A stretch of 64,000 nt of DNA from Cuneatibacter sp. NSJ-177 (GTDB taxonomy: Bacteria; Bacillota; Clostridia; Lachnospirales; Lachnospiraceae): contig NZ_JALIFO010000001.1 of assembly GCF_022867805.1 (NCBI RefSeq), positions 682,001 to 746,000 of the forward strand, in the 5' to 3' direction. Below the pieces are notes generated by a model that was given only the letters and a program-made list of their open reading frames with translations, did no database searches and was not told the DNA's origin. Shown here piece by piece: positions 25,601 through 33,688 of the stretch. How positions within the stretch are numbered: position 1 is the stretch's first letter; every line of letters begins with the position of its first letter. Position numbers and translations under genes: made by a program.

Positions 25601-27904
25601 AATACTTGGGCAGAAAAGTCGGGCAGTTTCTATATCAACGGGATTCTGGAGAAAACGGGAGACCTGCCGGCGCCTGATCCGGATCCCACGGATCCCACTG
25701 TTCCGGCGGACGGAAGTTATAAGGTGACCGTGGATTCCAGCGCTTCGATGTTCCGGGTGGTGAACTGCGTGCTGACCGTAAAGAATGGAAAGATGAGCGC
25801 GGTGCTTACTTTAAGCGGGACCGGTTACGACTACCTGTATGTGGGAACCGCGGAAGCTGCGGCGAAGGCGGACAAATCCGCCTGGGCTCCTTTTGTAAAG
25901 GATACCGAGGGGAAATACACCTATACGATTCCCGTAGAGTCCCTGGACAAGGAAATTCCAGTGGCGGCCCACTCGATCAAAAATGACAAATGGTACGACA
26001 GAACGCTGACCTTCCGGTCTGAGGGAATGGAACCAGTTGAGCCGGTCATTGCAAACGGAATCTATACTATCGAGGTGGATTCCAGCGCTGCCATGTTCCG
26101 GGTGGTGAACTGCGTGCTGACCGTAAAGAACGGAACGATGAGCGCTGTGCTTACCCTGAGCGGGACCGGTTACGACTACCTGTATGTGGGAACCGCAAAG
26201 GATGCGGCCAACGCAGACAAATCCGCCTTCGCTCCTTTTGTGAAGGATGCCGGCGGCAAATATACCTATACCATTCCGGTGGCGGTGCTGGATCAGGAAA
26301 TTCCGGTGGCGGCCCATTCGATCAAGAATGACAGATGGTACGACAGAACTTTGACCTTCCGGTCCGAGACTATGCAGAAAATCGGCGATGTCGAGGGCGG
26401 AGGAGAGCAGCCGGTTCCTCCGGTGAATCCGGATGACGGCAAGGATAACGAGAACGATAATAATCAGACGGACGTGATTCCCGACAATGACGGGAAAGCG
26501 GACAATGAGTCAAAGTATGAATCCGATACCAGCGGCTCCACCGGACGTGTGGACAGCGCGACTACCCTGGCGGACGGCGTCTATAAACCGGATAAGTTTT
26601 CCTGGTCCGGCGGCACGGGAAGAGTAAGGATCTCCTGCAATAAGATCACTGTAAAGAACGGCCAGGCCTACGCCACTCTCGTATTCAGCAGCGATTCCTA
26701 CGAGTATGTGAAGGCCAACGGCAACACCTACTATACCAGCAAGGGCGGCGGGACGTCCACCGTTGTTATCCCGGTCGCCTTGAACAAAAACAACAGAATC
26801 CTTGGCATGACCTCGAAGATGACCGCAAGCCATGAGATCGAGTATACGATTTTCATTTATCTGGCGGCAGCGGAAAACGGACAGGCAGCAGGGGAAAACA
26901 GCAATGAAAAGCTGGATGAAACGGCTCCCAACATCATCGGGCTGGAATACCAGTCTGAGACAAAGCTGGACTACGCAGAGTATTTCAAGATCTACCACTA
27001 TGACCAGGATATTGTCCTTCTGGAGATCGATATGACGAAGGATACGGCAAGGGATCCGGCAAAACTGGCGGGGAAAGCGGGCGAACAGGCGGATACCGCA
27101 AAAGACGCCGCCAAGGAAAAGGCGAAGACGGATGCCGGGGCGGCGGCTGCCGAGGACGGCGAGGAGCTTGTTCCCAATGAAAACGAGATTGCCGCGGAGC
27201 TTTACAAAGGAAATGTCGTAAAATACCTTCTTGTCCCGGAGAATACGGAGATACCGGTTGGCCTGGAACAGGATATGATCGTCGTAAGGATGCCGGTGGA
27301 TAAGACCTATGCCGCTTCCGATGACATTCTGAAAACGATGGAAACTTTGGGTATCCTGGACAATCTTGTGGCAGTTGGCTGCGAGCAGCAGGATTGTACG
27401 ATTGATTCCATCGCAGAAAAAATGACGGCAAAGGATGGAGAGCAAGAAGCAGAGGTTATTTTTGGCGGGCTTTTCGATCAGCCGGATTACAAGGCCTTGA
27501 TCAAAAAAGAAGTCAATCTGGCGATTCTTCCTGCCGGCCTGCTTCCAAGAGAGGAAGAGGCGGGAGCAGAGGACGGACAGGAAACGGCAGGGACAGCGGA
27601 TTCAAAGGACAGCAAAATGAGTCCGGAGGCGGCTGCAAAGCAGAATGCCGGGGAAGCTGGAGCTGCGGCCGGAGTAGAAAAACTCACGGTAGAAGAGCAG
27701 ACCGAGCGTTTCGAGGAGCAGACCGGGAATCTGGCCATGTTCGGGATTCCGGTAATTCTTGACCGCTCTGCCGATGAAAAGACCGATCTTGGAAAACTGG
27801 AGTGGATTAAGGTTTACGGCGTGCTTTTCGGCTGTGAAGAAAAAACCGACCAGCTCTATGAGACGGCTGTGAAAGAAGCCGCGCAGCAGGAGAACAGATC
27901 ATGA
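22676..27904 (+). CDS. Giant secreted repeat protein with C-terminal half substrate-binding domain, probable corrinoid capture protein
   Basis: 1742 residues. A signal peptide spans about 1-30 (MKMIALLLVLSLLVSPLP). Four 14-15-residue repeats of EEKKEPVKESSAAS type cover 43-98, then more Ser/Glu/Ala linker. Eight roughly 105-residue beta repeats start near 199, 405, 634, 755, 871, 1010, 1126 and 1297; seven share an aromatic-X3-Tyr-X-Gly motif (FDRLYLG, YDYLYVG) and a late Trp. Two Ig-like domains (TYQWQYSSDG; SYQWQYSADG) sit at about 312-400 and 536-630. Residues 1416-1742 match the N-terminal lobe of the next gene's binding protein (KYLLVPENTEIPVGLEQDMI against RYLVVPENQPVPDSLDEDII), with low-complexity inserts near 1456-1500 and 1625-1670. 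No LPXTG or C-terminal helix is seen. The riboswitch and transporter context suggests corrinoid binding (inference). Confidence 0.75.
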   Translation: MKHKSMKMIALLLVLSLLVSPLPNVKIYAAEPDHTEENGNTLDEKKEPAKESSAAPEEKKEPVKESSAASEEKKEPVKEESSAASEEKKEPAKESSAAESTEARKESEAENSAAVSSEANAETKENSDVSVPEESSTAANTEESSAAETQAAPENTETTAAAQTGKAPAGEVVSGEQASDVVQAVEEAVLLAAEGEQPVKPTAAIGGVTVVKNDGGSYGMFPITDAVCTVNGDVIEISFKTGAKKTFDRLYLGYQSDEDKSGYFTGNNTGSTCEFTIRVPLSSANSWIPVAVGRSDTEAWSENYLWMSIPRVLVITKQPEAVSKKAGETVSLSVEAEGDGLTYQWQYSSDGSSWAGCADGSANSAAYSFVMAADLSGQYRCVVRDGMGAEAVTNAVKVSTVSEQEGFLADDGITAIYGSDDAKKPGQVYTMFKIAASKAVIRGDGIEVTIWVSPASSGNFSYDAIYIGKKDDNPKEPIVLGEVDADKNLQKFHFTVPFSASGGEVHFVPRSASKGTWSTSSSLALKIPALSDFTKPAEITITTQPEKEIVTNAGAEVVLSVVATDDGGTALSYQWQYSADGTAWTDCTGDSAKTSEYRFVMAADLAGQYRCVITGGAGTTATSTAATVRETSAPVVTGSAVKVVKDNGAEFAMFKIGESTVMAEGDELEITISTTNTSFDKLYLGYKDDASKTPVIAGTQLASGGWTFTFRLPISDKGKVLPVCLGYPEDNAKDWYTNQQLWIYIPDEVKDLPTETDSIQAIAGGTGAAYNNFTIVSSKAVLKGDAVILTLQVKGNKWTKLYQGLQADANKTATCTGSYDDQADRTTFTFRVPAEKQGMNIPVTPGNTSGWFQYARDLFINVPNLEGKANTTAGGTYELYGSAYPVSSYISLSFERGSSVTIDGGTATVTMVTQAKDYDKLYIGQAGDADSLKNAKAVNAVPRTDIGDTYKSFTFTIPASDLGKEVSYVVHIEKTNTWAEKSGSFYINGILEKTGDLPAPDPDPTDPTVPADGSYKVTVDSSASMFRVVNCVLTVKNGKMSAVLTLSGTGYDYLYVGTAEAAAKADKSAWAPFVKDTEGKYTYTIPVESLDKEIPVAAHSIKNDKWYDRTLTFRSEGMEPVEPVIANGIYTIEVDSSAAMFRVVNCVLTVKNGTMSAVLTLSGTGYDYLYVGTAKDAANADKSAFAPFVKDAGGKYTYTIPVAVLDQEIPVAAHSIKNDRWYDRTLTFRSETMQKIGDVEGGGEQPVPPVNPDDGKDNENDNNQTDVIPDNDGKADNESKYESDTSGSTGRVDSATTLADGVYKPDKFSWSGGTGRVRISCNKITVKNGQAYATLVFSSDSYEYVKANGNTYYTSKGGGTSTVVIPVALNKNNRILGMTSKMTASHEIEYTIFIYLAAAENGQAAGENSNEKLDETAPNIIGLEYQSETKLDYAEYFKIYHYDQDIVLLEIDMTKDTARDPAKLAGKAGEQADTAKDAAKEKAKTDAGAAAAEDGEELVPNENEIAAELYKGNVVKYLLVPENTEIPVGLEQDMIVVRMPVDKTYAASDDILKTMETLGILDNLVAVGCEQQDCTIDSIAEKMTAKDGEQEAEVIFGGLFDQPDYKALIKKEVNLAILPAGLLPREEEAGAEDGQETAGTADSKDSKMSPEAAAKQNAGEAGAAAGVEKLTVEEQTERFEEQTGNLAMFGIPVILDRSADEKTDLGKLEWIKVYGVLFGCEEKTDQLYETAVKEAAQQENRS

Positions 27905-29169
27905 GAAAAAAGTTAAGCCAGATTACAGCGCTTTTGTTGGCTGCAGTCCTCCTTTTGGGGGGCTGCGGCCAGAAAGCGGGAAACGAAACAGAAGAAACGC
28001 CGGCTCAAGAGACGCAGGCGGCTTCTGCGGCGGAGACAACAGCCGAAACCCAGAAAGAACCGACAACAGCGGCCGGGACAACGGCGGCTGAAAAAACAGG
28101 GGCGGCCGAGAGCGGCGGCGCACCGGAAATAGCCGGCCTTACCTATGAATCGTCCATGGAACTGCTGTATGCAAAGGAATTTAACGTCTATTATTATGAA
28201 GGCGGCTATGGACTGATCGATGTCCATAACAGCGCCAGATATCTGGTGGTTCCGGAAAATCAGCCGGTGCCGGATTCCCTGGATGAGGACATCATTGTAT
28301 TGCAGCAGCCTTTGGATCATATCTACCTGGCAGCTACCTCCGCCATGGCCCTTTTTGACGCCATGGATGCGCTGGATTCGATCAAGATGACGGGAACGGC
28401 GGCGTCCGGCTGGTACATCGACCATGCAGTGACGGCCATGGAGGAAGGACGGATTCAGTTTGCCGGTAAGTACAGTGAACCCGATTATGAGATGTTGGTG
28501 GACGAAGGCTGCAATCTTGCCATTGAATCTACGATGATCCTCCATGCCCCCAAGGTTCAGGAGATGATCGAGATGCTGGACATTCCGGTTTTCATCGATC
28601 GTTCCAGCTATGAAACCCATCCATTGGGGCGGACGGAGTGGATTAAGCTTTACAGCGTACTCGTGGATAAGGAAGAAGAAGCAAATGCTTTCTTTGCAGA
28701 ACAGGCCAAAGTGATCGGGGAGCTGAAAGATTTTCCCAACACGGAGAAAACAGTCGTTTATTTCTATGTCAGCACGGATGGATCTGTGGTGGTGAGAAAG
28801 GCGGACGATTATATTCCCAAGATGATTGAGTTGGCGGGAGGCCGCTATAGCTTCGCCGATTTGGCGGAGGTGGAGGGCGGAAGCGCTTCGGTGCCTCTGA
28901 CCATGGAAGAGTTTTATGCGACGGCGGTGAACGCGGATTACCTGATTTACAATGCCAGTATCGACACCCCCATCACGACCGTAGAGGAACTCCTGGCAAA
29001 AAGCGAGCTGTTTTCCGATTTTAAGGCCGTGAAGGAGGGAAATGTCTGGAGCACGGGAAAATCCCTCTATCAGGCCACCGGCACCGTGGGAAATTTGATC
29101 CGTGACATCCATCTGATGCTGACGGACGGTGACGAAAGCCAGATGACTTTTATTCATAAGATTCAGTGA
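27901..29169 (+). CDS. ABC transporter substrate-binding lipoprotein, BtuF/FhuD-like
   Basis: A 422-residue class III binding protein. The lipoprotein signal ends in LLGGC near residue 21; an Ala/Thr/Glu-rich linker runs to about 75, then two lobes joined by a long helix (GRTEWIKLYSVLVDKEEEAN). The second lobe contains EKTVVYFYVSTDGSVVVRKA. The family binds corrinoids, siderophores or heme; placement behind a cobalamin riboswitch favours a corrinoid. The ATG overlaps the giant protein's stop (ATGA), so the two are translationally coupled. Its first lobe is a paralogue of that protein's C-terminus. Confidence 0.85.
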   Translation: MRKKLSQITALLLAAVLLLGGCGQKAGNETEETPAQETQAASAAETTAETQKEPTTAAGTTAAEKTGAAESGGAPEIAGLTYESSMELLYAKEFNVYYYEGGYGLIDVHNSARYLVVPENQPVPDSLDEDIIVLQQPLDHIYLAATSAMALFDAMDALDSIKMTGTAASGWYIDHAVTAMEEGRIQFAGKYSEPDYEMLVDEGCNLAIESTMILHAPKVQEMIEMLDIPVFIDRSSYETHPLGRTEWIKLYSVLVDKEEEANAFFAEQAKVIGELKDFPNTEKTVVYFYVSTDGSVVVRKADDYIPKMIELAGGRYSFADLAEVEGGSASVPLTMEEFYATAVNADYLIYNASIDTPITTVEELLAKSELFSDFKAVKEGNVWSTGKSLYQATGTVGNLIRDIHLMLTDGDESQMTFIHKIQ

Positions 29170-29182
29170 CAGGGGAAGAGGA

Positions 29183-30244
29183 ATGAGAGAAGAAAACTCC
29201 ATAGAAGCAAGGCCGGAGCTTCCCAGAGACAGGATCCGGAGGAGGAGCCGGTACGCAGCAGTTTTTGCGATTCTGACCGCCGCCTTTTGTATCATTGTTG
29301 TCTGGAACGTCAATACGGGTAATGTCCAGATTTCGGTCGGGCAAATTTTGAAAATCCTCTTTGGCGGCGCTGAGGAAGGGGTAGAGTCCAATATCATTTG
29401 GAAGATCCGGCTGCCCCGTATTTTCATGGCGGCTATTTTGGGAGGCGCTTTGTCTCTGTCCGGTTTTCTCCTGCAGACCTTTTTTGGAAATCCCATCGCA
29501 GGTCCTTTTGTTCTGGGAATCTCCTCCGGAGCAAAGATGGTTGTGGCGCTGACGATGATTTACTTCCTGAAAATAAGCAGCTCCGTGTCCTCCTATGCCT
29601 TGATTTTCGCCGCGTTTATCGGTTCGCTGATTTCCATTGGTTTTATTCTTCTGGTGTCCAAGCGGATCAAGCACATGGCGACCCTCTTGGTGGCCGGGAT
29701 TATGATCGGCTACATCTGCTCTGCCGTGACGGATTTTATTGTCACCTTTGCGGAGGATTCGGACATCGTGAACCTTCATGGCTGGTCCCTGGGCAGTTTT
29801 TCCGGGATGAGCTGGAGCAATGTATCGGTATCGGTGATGATCGTGGGAATTACGCTGTTTCTCACCATTCTCATGTCAAAACCCATTGGCGCGTACCAGT
29901 TGGGAGAAGCATATGCCCAAAGCATGGGCGTCAACATTAAACGGTTCCGCATCGCTTTGATTCTGCTCTCCAGCATTCTGTCGGCCTGCGTCACGGCCTT
30001 TGCCGGACCGATTTCTTTTGTGGGCATCGCGGTGCCCTTCCTGATTAAGAGGAGCCTTAATACGGCCAGGCCGCTGGTGGTGATTCCCGCGACCTTTCTG
30101 GGAGGCGCGGTCTTTTGCATGGTATGTGATCTGATTGCCAGGATGGCCTTTGCGCCCATGGAATTAAACATCAGTACGGTTACCTCTATCTTTGGAGCGC
30201 CCATCGTGATTTTCATGATGCTGAGGCAGAAGGGGGGCAGATAG
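29183..30244 (+). CDS. FecCD-family ABC permease (BtuC-like)
   Basis: A 353-residue permease with about ten helices. Family marks are RLPRIFMAAILGGALSLSG near 74, the NPIAGPFVLGISSGA stretch, and GPISFVGIAVPFLIK near 275. It is the membrane channel of vitamin B12, siderophore or heme importers. The N-terminus has an extra basic segment (RDRIRRRSRY). It starts 13 bases after the binding-protein gene with GGGGAAGAGG before it. Confidence 0.9.
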   Translation: MREENSIEARPELPRDRIRRRSRYAAVFAILTAAFCIIVVWNVNTGNVQISVGQILKILFGGAEEGVESNIIWKIRLPRIFMAAILGGALSLSGFLLQTFFGNPIAGPFVLGISSGAKMVVALTMIYFLKISSSVSSYALIFAAFIGSLISIGFILLVSKRIKHMATLLVAGIMIGYICSAVTDFIVTFAEDSDIVNLHGWSLGSFSGMSWSNVSVSVMIVGITLFLTILMSKPIGAYQLGEAYAQSMGVNIKRFRIALILLSSILSACVTAFAGPISFVGIAVPFLIKRSLNTARPLVVIPATFLGGAVFCMVCDLIARMAFAPMELNISTVTSIFGAPIVIFMMLRQKGGR

Positions 30245-30246
30245 CC

Positions 30247-31347
30247 ATGGCGGGAAGTTATTTTCAGTTGGATCACCTGGCGGTCGGATATCGGGGACGC
30301 CCCCTTATCGAGGATATCTCCCTGTCCATCGAGAAGGGGGAGATTGTGGCGCTGATCGGCCCGAACGGGGCGGGGAAATCTACGATCTTAAAGACCATCA
30401 CCAGGCATTTGGCCATGATCGATGGAAATGTATCCATCAATGACCAGAAATTATCGGAGCTGTCTTACCGGAGTCTGTCCACGCAGGTGGCGGTGGTGCT
30501 GACGGAGCAGATGAAGCCGGAGCTAATGACCTGCCGGGACGTCGTGGCGACAGGCCGTTATCCCTATACGGGGAAGCTTGGAATTTTGTCCAGGGAGGAC
30601 GAGGTGAAGGTGGACGAAGCCATGGAGGCCGTTCATGCAAAGGAGCTGGAAAGCCGGGAATTCAACGCAATCAGCGATGGACAGCGGCAGCGGATCCTGC
30701 TTGCCAGAGCGATCTGCCAGGAGCCGGACACCATCGTGTTGGACGAGCCCACTTCCTTTCTGGACGTCCGCTATAAGCTGGAACTTTTGTCTATCTTAAG
30801 GAAAATGGCCAAAGAGAAGCAGATTACGGTGATTCTCTCACTCCATGAGATCGATTTGGCGGAGAAGCTGGCGGACAAGGTGCTCTGTGTCAAAGGAGAC
30901 CGGATTTTTCAGTACGGAGTTCCGGAGGAAATCTTTCAGGAGGAAACAATTCGGGAGCTGTACGGGATTGACAACGGTTATTTTGACCCTTGTTTCGGGA
31001 GCATCGAGCTTCCAAGGCCTCAGGGAGAGCCGGAGGTATTTGTGATTTCTTCCTGCGGAAAAGGGATCCCGGTTTATCGGAGGCTCCAGAAAGAAGACAT
31101 TCCCTTTGGAGCCGGGATTTTGTACACCAATGATATTGATTATCAGCTGGCCAGGCTCCTGGCTTCGGAGGTGGTGGCGGAGAAGCCGTTTTGTGAAATC
31201 GGGGACGACGCCTATGAAAAGGCAGTGAATCTGATTCAGAGGTGCCGCCGGGTAGTGGATGCCGGAGCGGAGATCGGATCCTGCAACCGCCGTCTGAAAG
31301 AACTGCTTACGGATGCGGAGCGGCAGGGGAAATTATATCGAGTATAG
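30247..31347 (+). CDS. ABC transporter ATPase (BtuD/FepC-like) with C-terminal extension
   Basis: 366 residues, about 100 more than the usual 255-265 for this group. Walker A is GPNGAGKST near 39-47, the signature is the variant ISDGQRQRILLARAI rather than LSGGQ, and Walker B is TIVLDEPTSFLD. Beyond residue 260 an extra domain (EVFVISSCGKGIPVYRRLQ; LARLLASEVVAEKPF) has an alternating strand/helix look, and I cannot name it. It starts two bases after the permease stop. With the permease and binding protein it makes a complete importer, probably for corrinoids. A terminator closes the operon. Confidence 0.87.
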   Translation: MAGSYFQLDHLAVGYRGRPLIEDISLSIEKGEIVALIGPNGAGKSTILKTITRHLAMIDGNVSINDQKLSELSYRSLSTQVAVVLTEQMKPELMTCRDVVATGRYPYTGKLGILSREDEVKVDEAMEAVHAKELESREFNAISDGQRQRILLARAICQEPDTIVLDEPTSFLDVRYKLELLSILRKMAKEKQITVILSLHEIDLAEKLADKVLCVKGDRIFQYGVPEEIFQEETIRELYGIDNGYFDPCFGSIELPRPQGEPEVFVISSCGKGIPVYRRLQKEDIPFGAGILYTNDIDYQLARLLASEVVAEKPFCEIGDDAYEKAVNLIQRCRRVVDAGAEIGSCNRRLKELLTDAERQGKLYRV

Positions 31348-31354
31348 GAATTAG

Positions 31355-31399
31355 AAATCCGTCATGAATCCGGGAGAAGGATTCATGACGGATTTTTTT
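31355..31399 (+). terminator. Terminator of the corrinoid uptake operon
   Basis: AATCCGTCATGAATCC and GGATTCATGACGGATT form a perfect stem with a short loop, followed by seven T's. Confidence 0.93.
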
Positions 31400-31467
31400 G
31401 GAAAAATCTATTTTTAACGGGATCATCGGTAATTCCGAATATATGTTATCGCAGCGGACAGCTTTTA

Positions 31468-31496
31468 TTGACAGCCCCTTTAGAAAATGATAAACT
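31468..31496 (+). promoter_or_regulatory. Promoter of the cobalamin biosynthesis operon
   Basis: TTGACA at 31468-31473, a 17-base spacer, and TAAACT at 31491-31496, about 40 bases before the riboswitch. Confidence 0.75.
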
Positions 31497-31529
31497 AATC
31501 TGAGATTCGCCACGATTCGAGGCGAGATA

Positions 31530-31700
31530 ATTTGTGGGATTCAGGTGCAGCCACAGTTGGCTGTGAAAAGGGAAACAGGTGAAATTCCTGTACGAGCCCG
31601 TCGCTGTAAAAAGTGCTTCCGTCATAGGCCACCGGTTTGCCGGGAAGGCGGCGGAGGGAGAGCTTTGAGTCAGAAGACCTGCCTGAAACCTGTGCTTGAC
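31530..31700 (+). ncRNA. Cobalamin riboswitch 2
   Basis: The aptamer has AAAAGGGAAACAGGTGAAAT, CCCGTCGCTGTAAAA in the CCACTG position, and GAGTCAGAAGACCTGCCTG (B12 box). A terminator follows at 31738. It precedes the cbi-hem operon, so it should repress synthesis when cobalamin is plentiful. The boundaries are approximate. Confidence 0.93.
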
Positions 31701-31737
31701 CATTCTACGCGGCCCTGGAATCGGAAAAGGAAGTGTT

Positions 31738-31776
31738 GCCCCCTTTCTTCTGCGCGGAGAAAGAGGGCTTTTTCTG
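31738..31776 (+). terminator. Riboswitch 2 expression-platform terminator
   Basis: GCCCCCTTTCTTC and GGAGAAAGAGGGC pair around a short GCGC loop, followed by TTTTTCT. It lies 45 bases before cbiD. Confidence 0.85.
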
Positions 31777-31820
31777 TCCGTTCCTACAACTCTATTCTTT
31801 CGGGACAGAAAGAGGATCAA

Positions 31821-32993
31821 ATGAAAACAGGAATTGAAGAGTACGTCGCTATTAAAAACAACAAACGCATGGCTTTTGGCTACACCACCGGTACCTGCGC
31901 AGCCGCAGCCGCCTGCGCAGCCGCGCAGCTTTTGCTTACCGGACGGCCGGTGCCGTCGGTCTCAATTTTGACCCCAAAAGGAATCCGGCTGAATCTCCCG
32001 GTGGAGGAAAGCACCTGTGAGGATGGGCGGGCTATCTGTGCGGTGAAAAAATATGCCGGAGATGACCCGGACGTCACCGACGGAGTGTTGATATACGCAT
32101 ATGTGGAGAAAATTGGTGGGAATGAGATCGAAATCGATGGGGGAGTGGGGGTTGGACGCGTAACCAAACCGGGATTAGACCAGCCGGTGGGGAATGCAGC
32201 CATCAACCGGGTGCCGCGCCAGATGATTCGGGAGGCAGTGGAATCGGTTCGAGAGGACTTGGAATACGAAAACGGCCTTCGGGTGGTGATCGCCATCCCG
32301 GACGGGATGCGGCTGGCGGAGAAAACCTTTAATCCCCGTTTGGGCATTGAAGGAGGGATCTCGGTTCTCGGCACCAGCGGCATTGTGGAGCCGATGAGCG
32401 AGGAAGCTCTGGTTGCCACCATCGAGGCGGAGATGCGGATGAGAGCCGCGGAAGGACGGGAGTATCTCCTGATCGCGCCGGGCAATTACGGTATGGATTT
32501 TATCCGTGAGAGCGGCGAGCTGAACCTGGAAGAAGCGGTTAAGTGCAGCAATTATGTGGGACGGACCGTGGACATTGCGGTGGAGCTGGGCGTAAGGGGG
32601 ATTTTATTCGTCGGCCATATTGGTAAGTTTATTAAAGTGGCCGGGGGGATCATGAACACCCATTCCCGCGAGGCGGACAGCCGGTTGGAGATTCTGGCGG
32701 CCCACGGAGCTTTGGCAGGGGCGGACACGTCCCTCCTAAAGCGAGTGATGGCAAGCGTCACCACCGAGGATGCGCTGGATATCCTGGCGGAGGCCGGAGT
32801 GTTGGACACAGTGATGGAGACTGTTGTGGAAAAAGTCGAATTTTACCTGAGGCACCGGGCGTACGACAGGCTGGAGATTGGAGCGATTTTATTTTCCAGC
32901 CGCCGCGGGGAGCTGGGTCGTTCGCCTTCCGCGGACCGGCTTTGGGACATACTGAAAAATCAGAAGAAAAGAAGCAAAGGAGGACAGGAATGA
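31821..32993 (+). CDS. cbiD: Cobalt-precorrin-5B C1-methyltransferase
   Basis: A 390-residue CbiD, which methylates C-1 in the anaerobic corrin pathway. The opening FGYTTGTCAAAAACAAAQLL and later LGTSGIVEPMSEEAL and APGNYG are family hallmarks. The ATG at 31821 has AAAGAGGA before it; the frame is open further upstream, but that lies in the riboswitch. First gene of the biosynthetic operon; it overlaps cbiL by four bases. Confidence 0.95.
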   Translation: MKTGIEEYVAIKNNKRMAFGYTTGTCAAAAACAAAQLLLTGRPVPSVSILTPKGIRLNLPVEESTCEDGRAICAVKKYAGDDPDVTDGVLIYAYVEKIGGNEIEIDGGVGVGRVTKPGLDQPVGNAAINRVPRQMIREAVESVREDLEYENGLRVVIAIPDGMRLAEKTFNPRLGIEGGISVLGTSGIVEPMSEEALVATIEAEMRMRAAEGREYLLIAPGNYGMDFIRESGELNLEEAVKCSNYVGRTVDIAVELGVRGILFVGHIGKFIKVAGGIMNTHSREADSRLEILAAHGALAGADTSLLKRVMASVTTEDALDILAEAGVLDTVMETVVEKVEFYLRHRAYDRLEIGAILFSSRRGELGRSPSADRLWDILKNQKKRSKGGQE

Positions 32994-33688
32994 GAGGAAC
33001 CTTGTACGGAATCGGCGTGGGGCCGGGGGATCCGGAACTGCTGACCATAAAGGCGCTGCGCTTGATCCGGGAGGCGGAGGTAATCGCTGTACCGGCCAGG
33101 CAGAAGGAAGAAAGCGTTGCTTATCAGATCGTAAAAAAGGCGTATCCGGAGCTGGAAAAAAAGGATGTGCTTGCCGTTGACATGCCGATGACGAAAGACA
33201 AAGAAAAACTTCAGGCAAGCCACCGCCTGGGCGCTCAGATGGTGGAGCAGGAGTTAAACCAGGGGAAGAACGTGGCATTTTTGACGCTGGGAGATCCGAC
33301 GGTCTATTCTACCTATCTTTATATCCACCGTCTGGTCGGGGCGGACGGTTTCCCGACGGAGATTGTCAGCGGAATTCCTTCCTTTTGCGCGGTGGCGGCG
33401 CGGATGAACATGGGACTGGTGGAGAAGGCGGATCTGCTCCACGTGATCCCTTCCTCCTACCCGGTGGAAGAAGCGCTGAAATTGCCGGGGACAAGGGTCT
33501 TGATGAAGGCCGGGAAAAAGATGGGCCAGGTAAAGCAACAGTTACAACAGCTGCCGTCTTCCGTTTCTATGATTGAAAACTGCGGGATGGCTGAGGAGAG
33601 AATTTACCGCAGCGCGGATGAGATACCGGAAGACGCCGGGTATTACTCCCTGATTATTGTGAAGGAACCGGAAGGAGGACAATCATGA
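32990..33688 (+). CDS. cbiL: Cobalt-precorrin-2 C20-methyltransferase
   Basis: A 232-residue tetrapyrrole methylase. GIGVGPGDPELLTIKA at the N-terminus and LTLGDPTVYSTYLYIH near 88-103 mark the C20 enzyme, along with the VSGIPSFCAVAARM region. It acts on cobalt-factor II/precorrin-2 with SAM. The start has AAAGGAGG before it and overlaps cbiD (ATGA); it overlaps cbiF by four bases as well. Confidence 0.95.
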   Translation: MRGTLYGIGVGPGDPELLTIKALRLIREAEVIAVPARQKEESVAYQIVKKAYPELEKKDVLAVDMPMTKDKEKLQASHRLGAQMVEQELNQGKNVAFLTLGDPTVYSTYLYIHRLVGADGFPTEIVSGIPSFCAVAARMNMGLVEKADLLHVIPSSYPVEEALKLPGTRVLMKAGKKMGQVKQQLQQLPSSVSMIENCGMAEERIYRSADEIPEDAGYYSLIIVKEPEGGQS

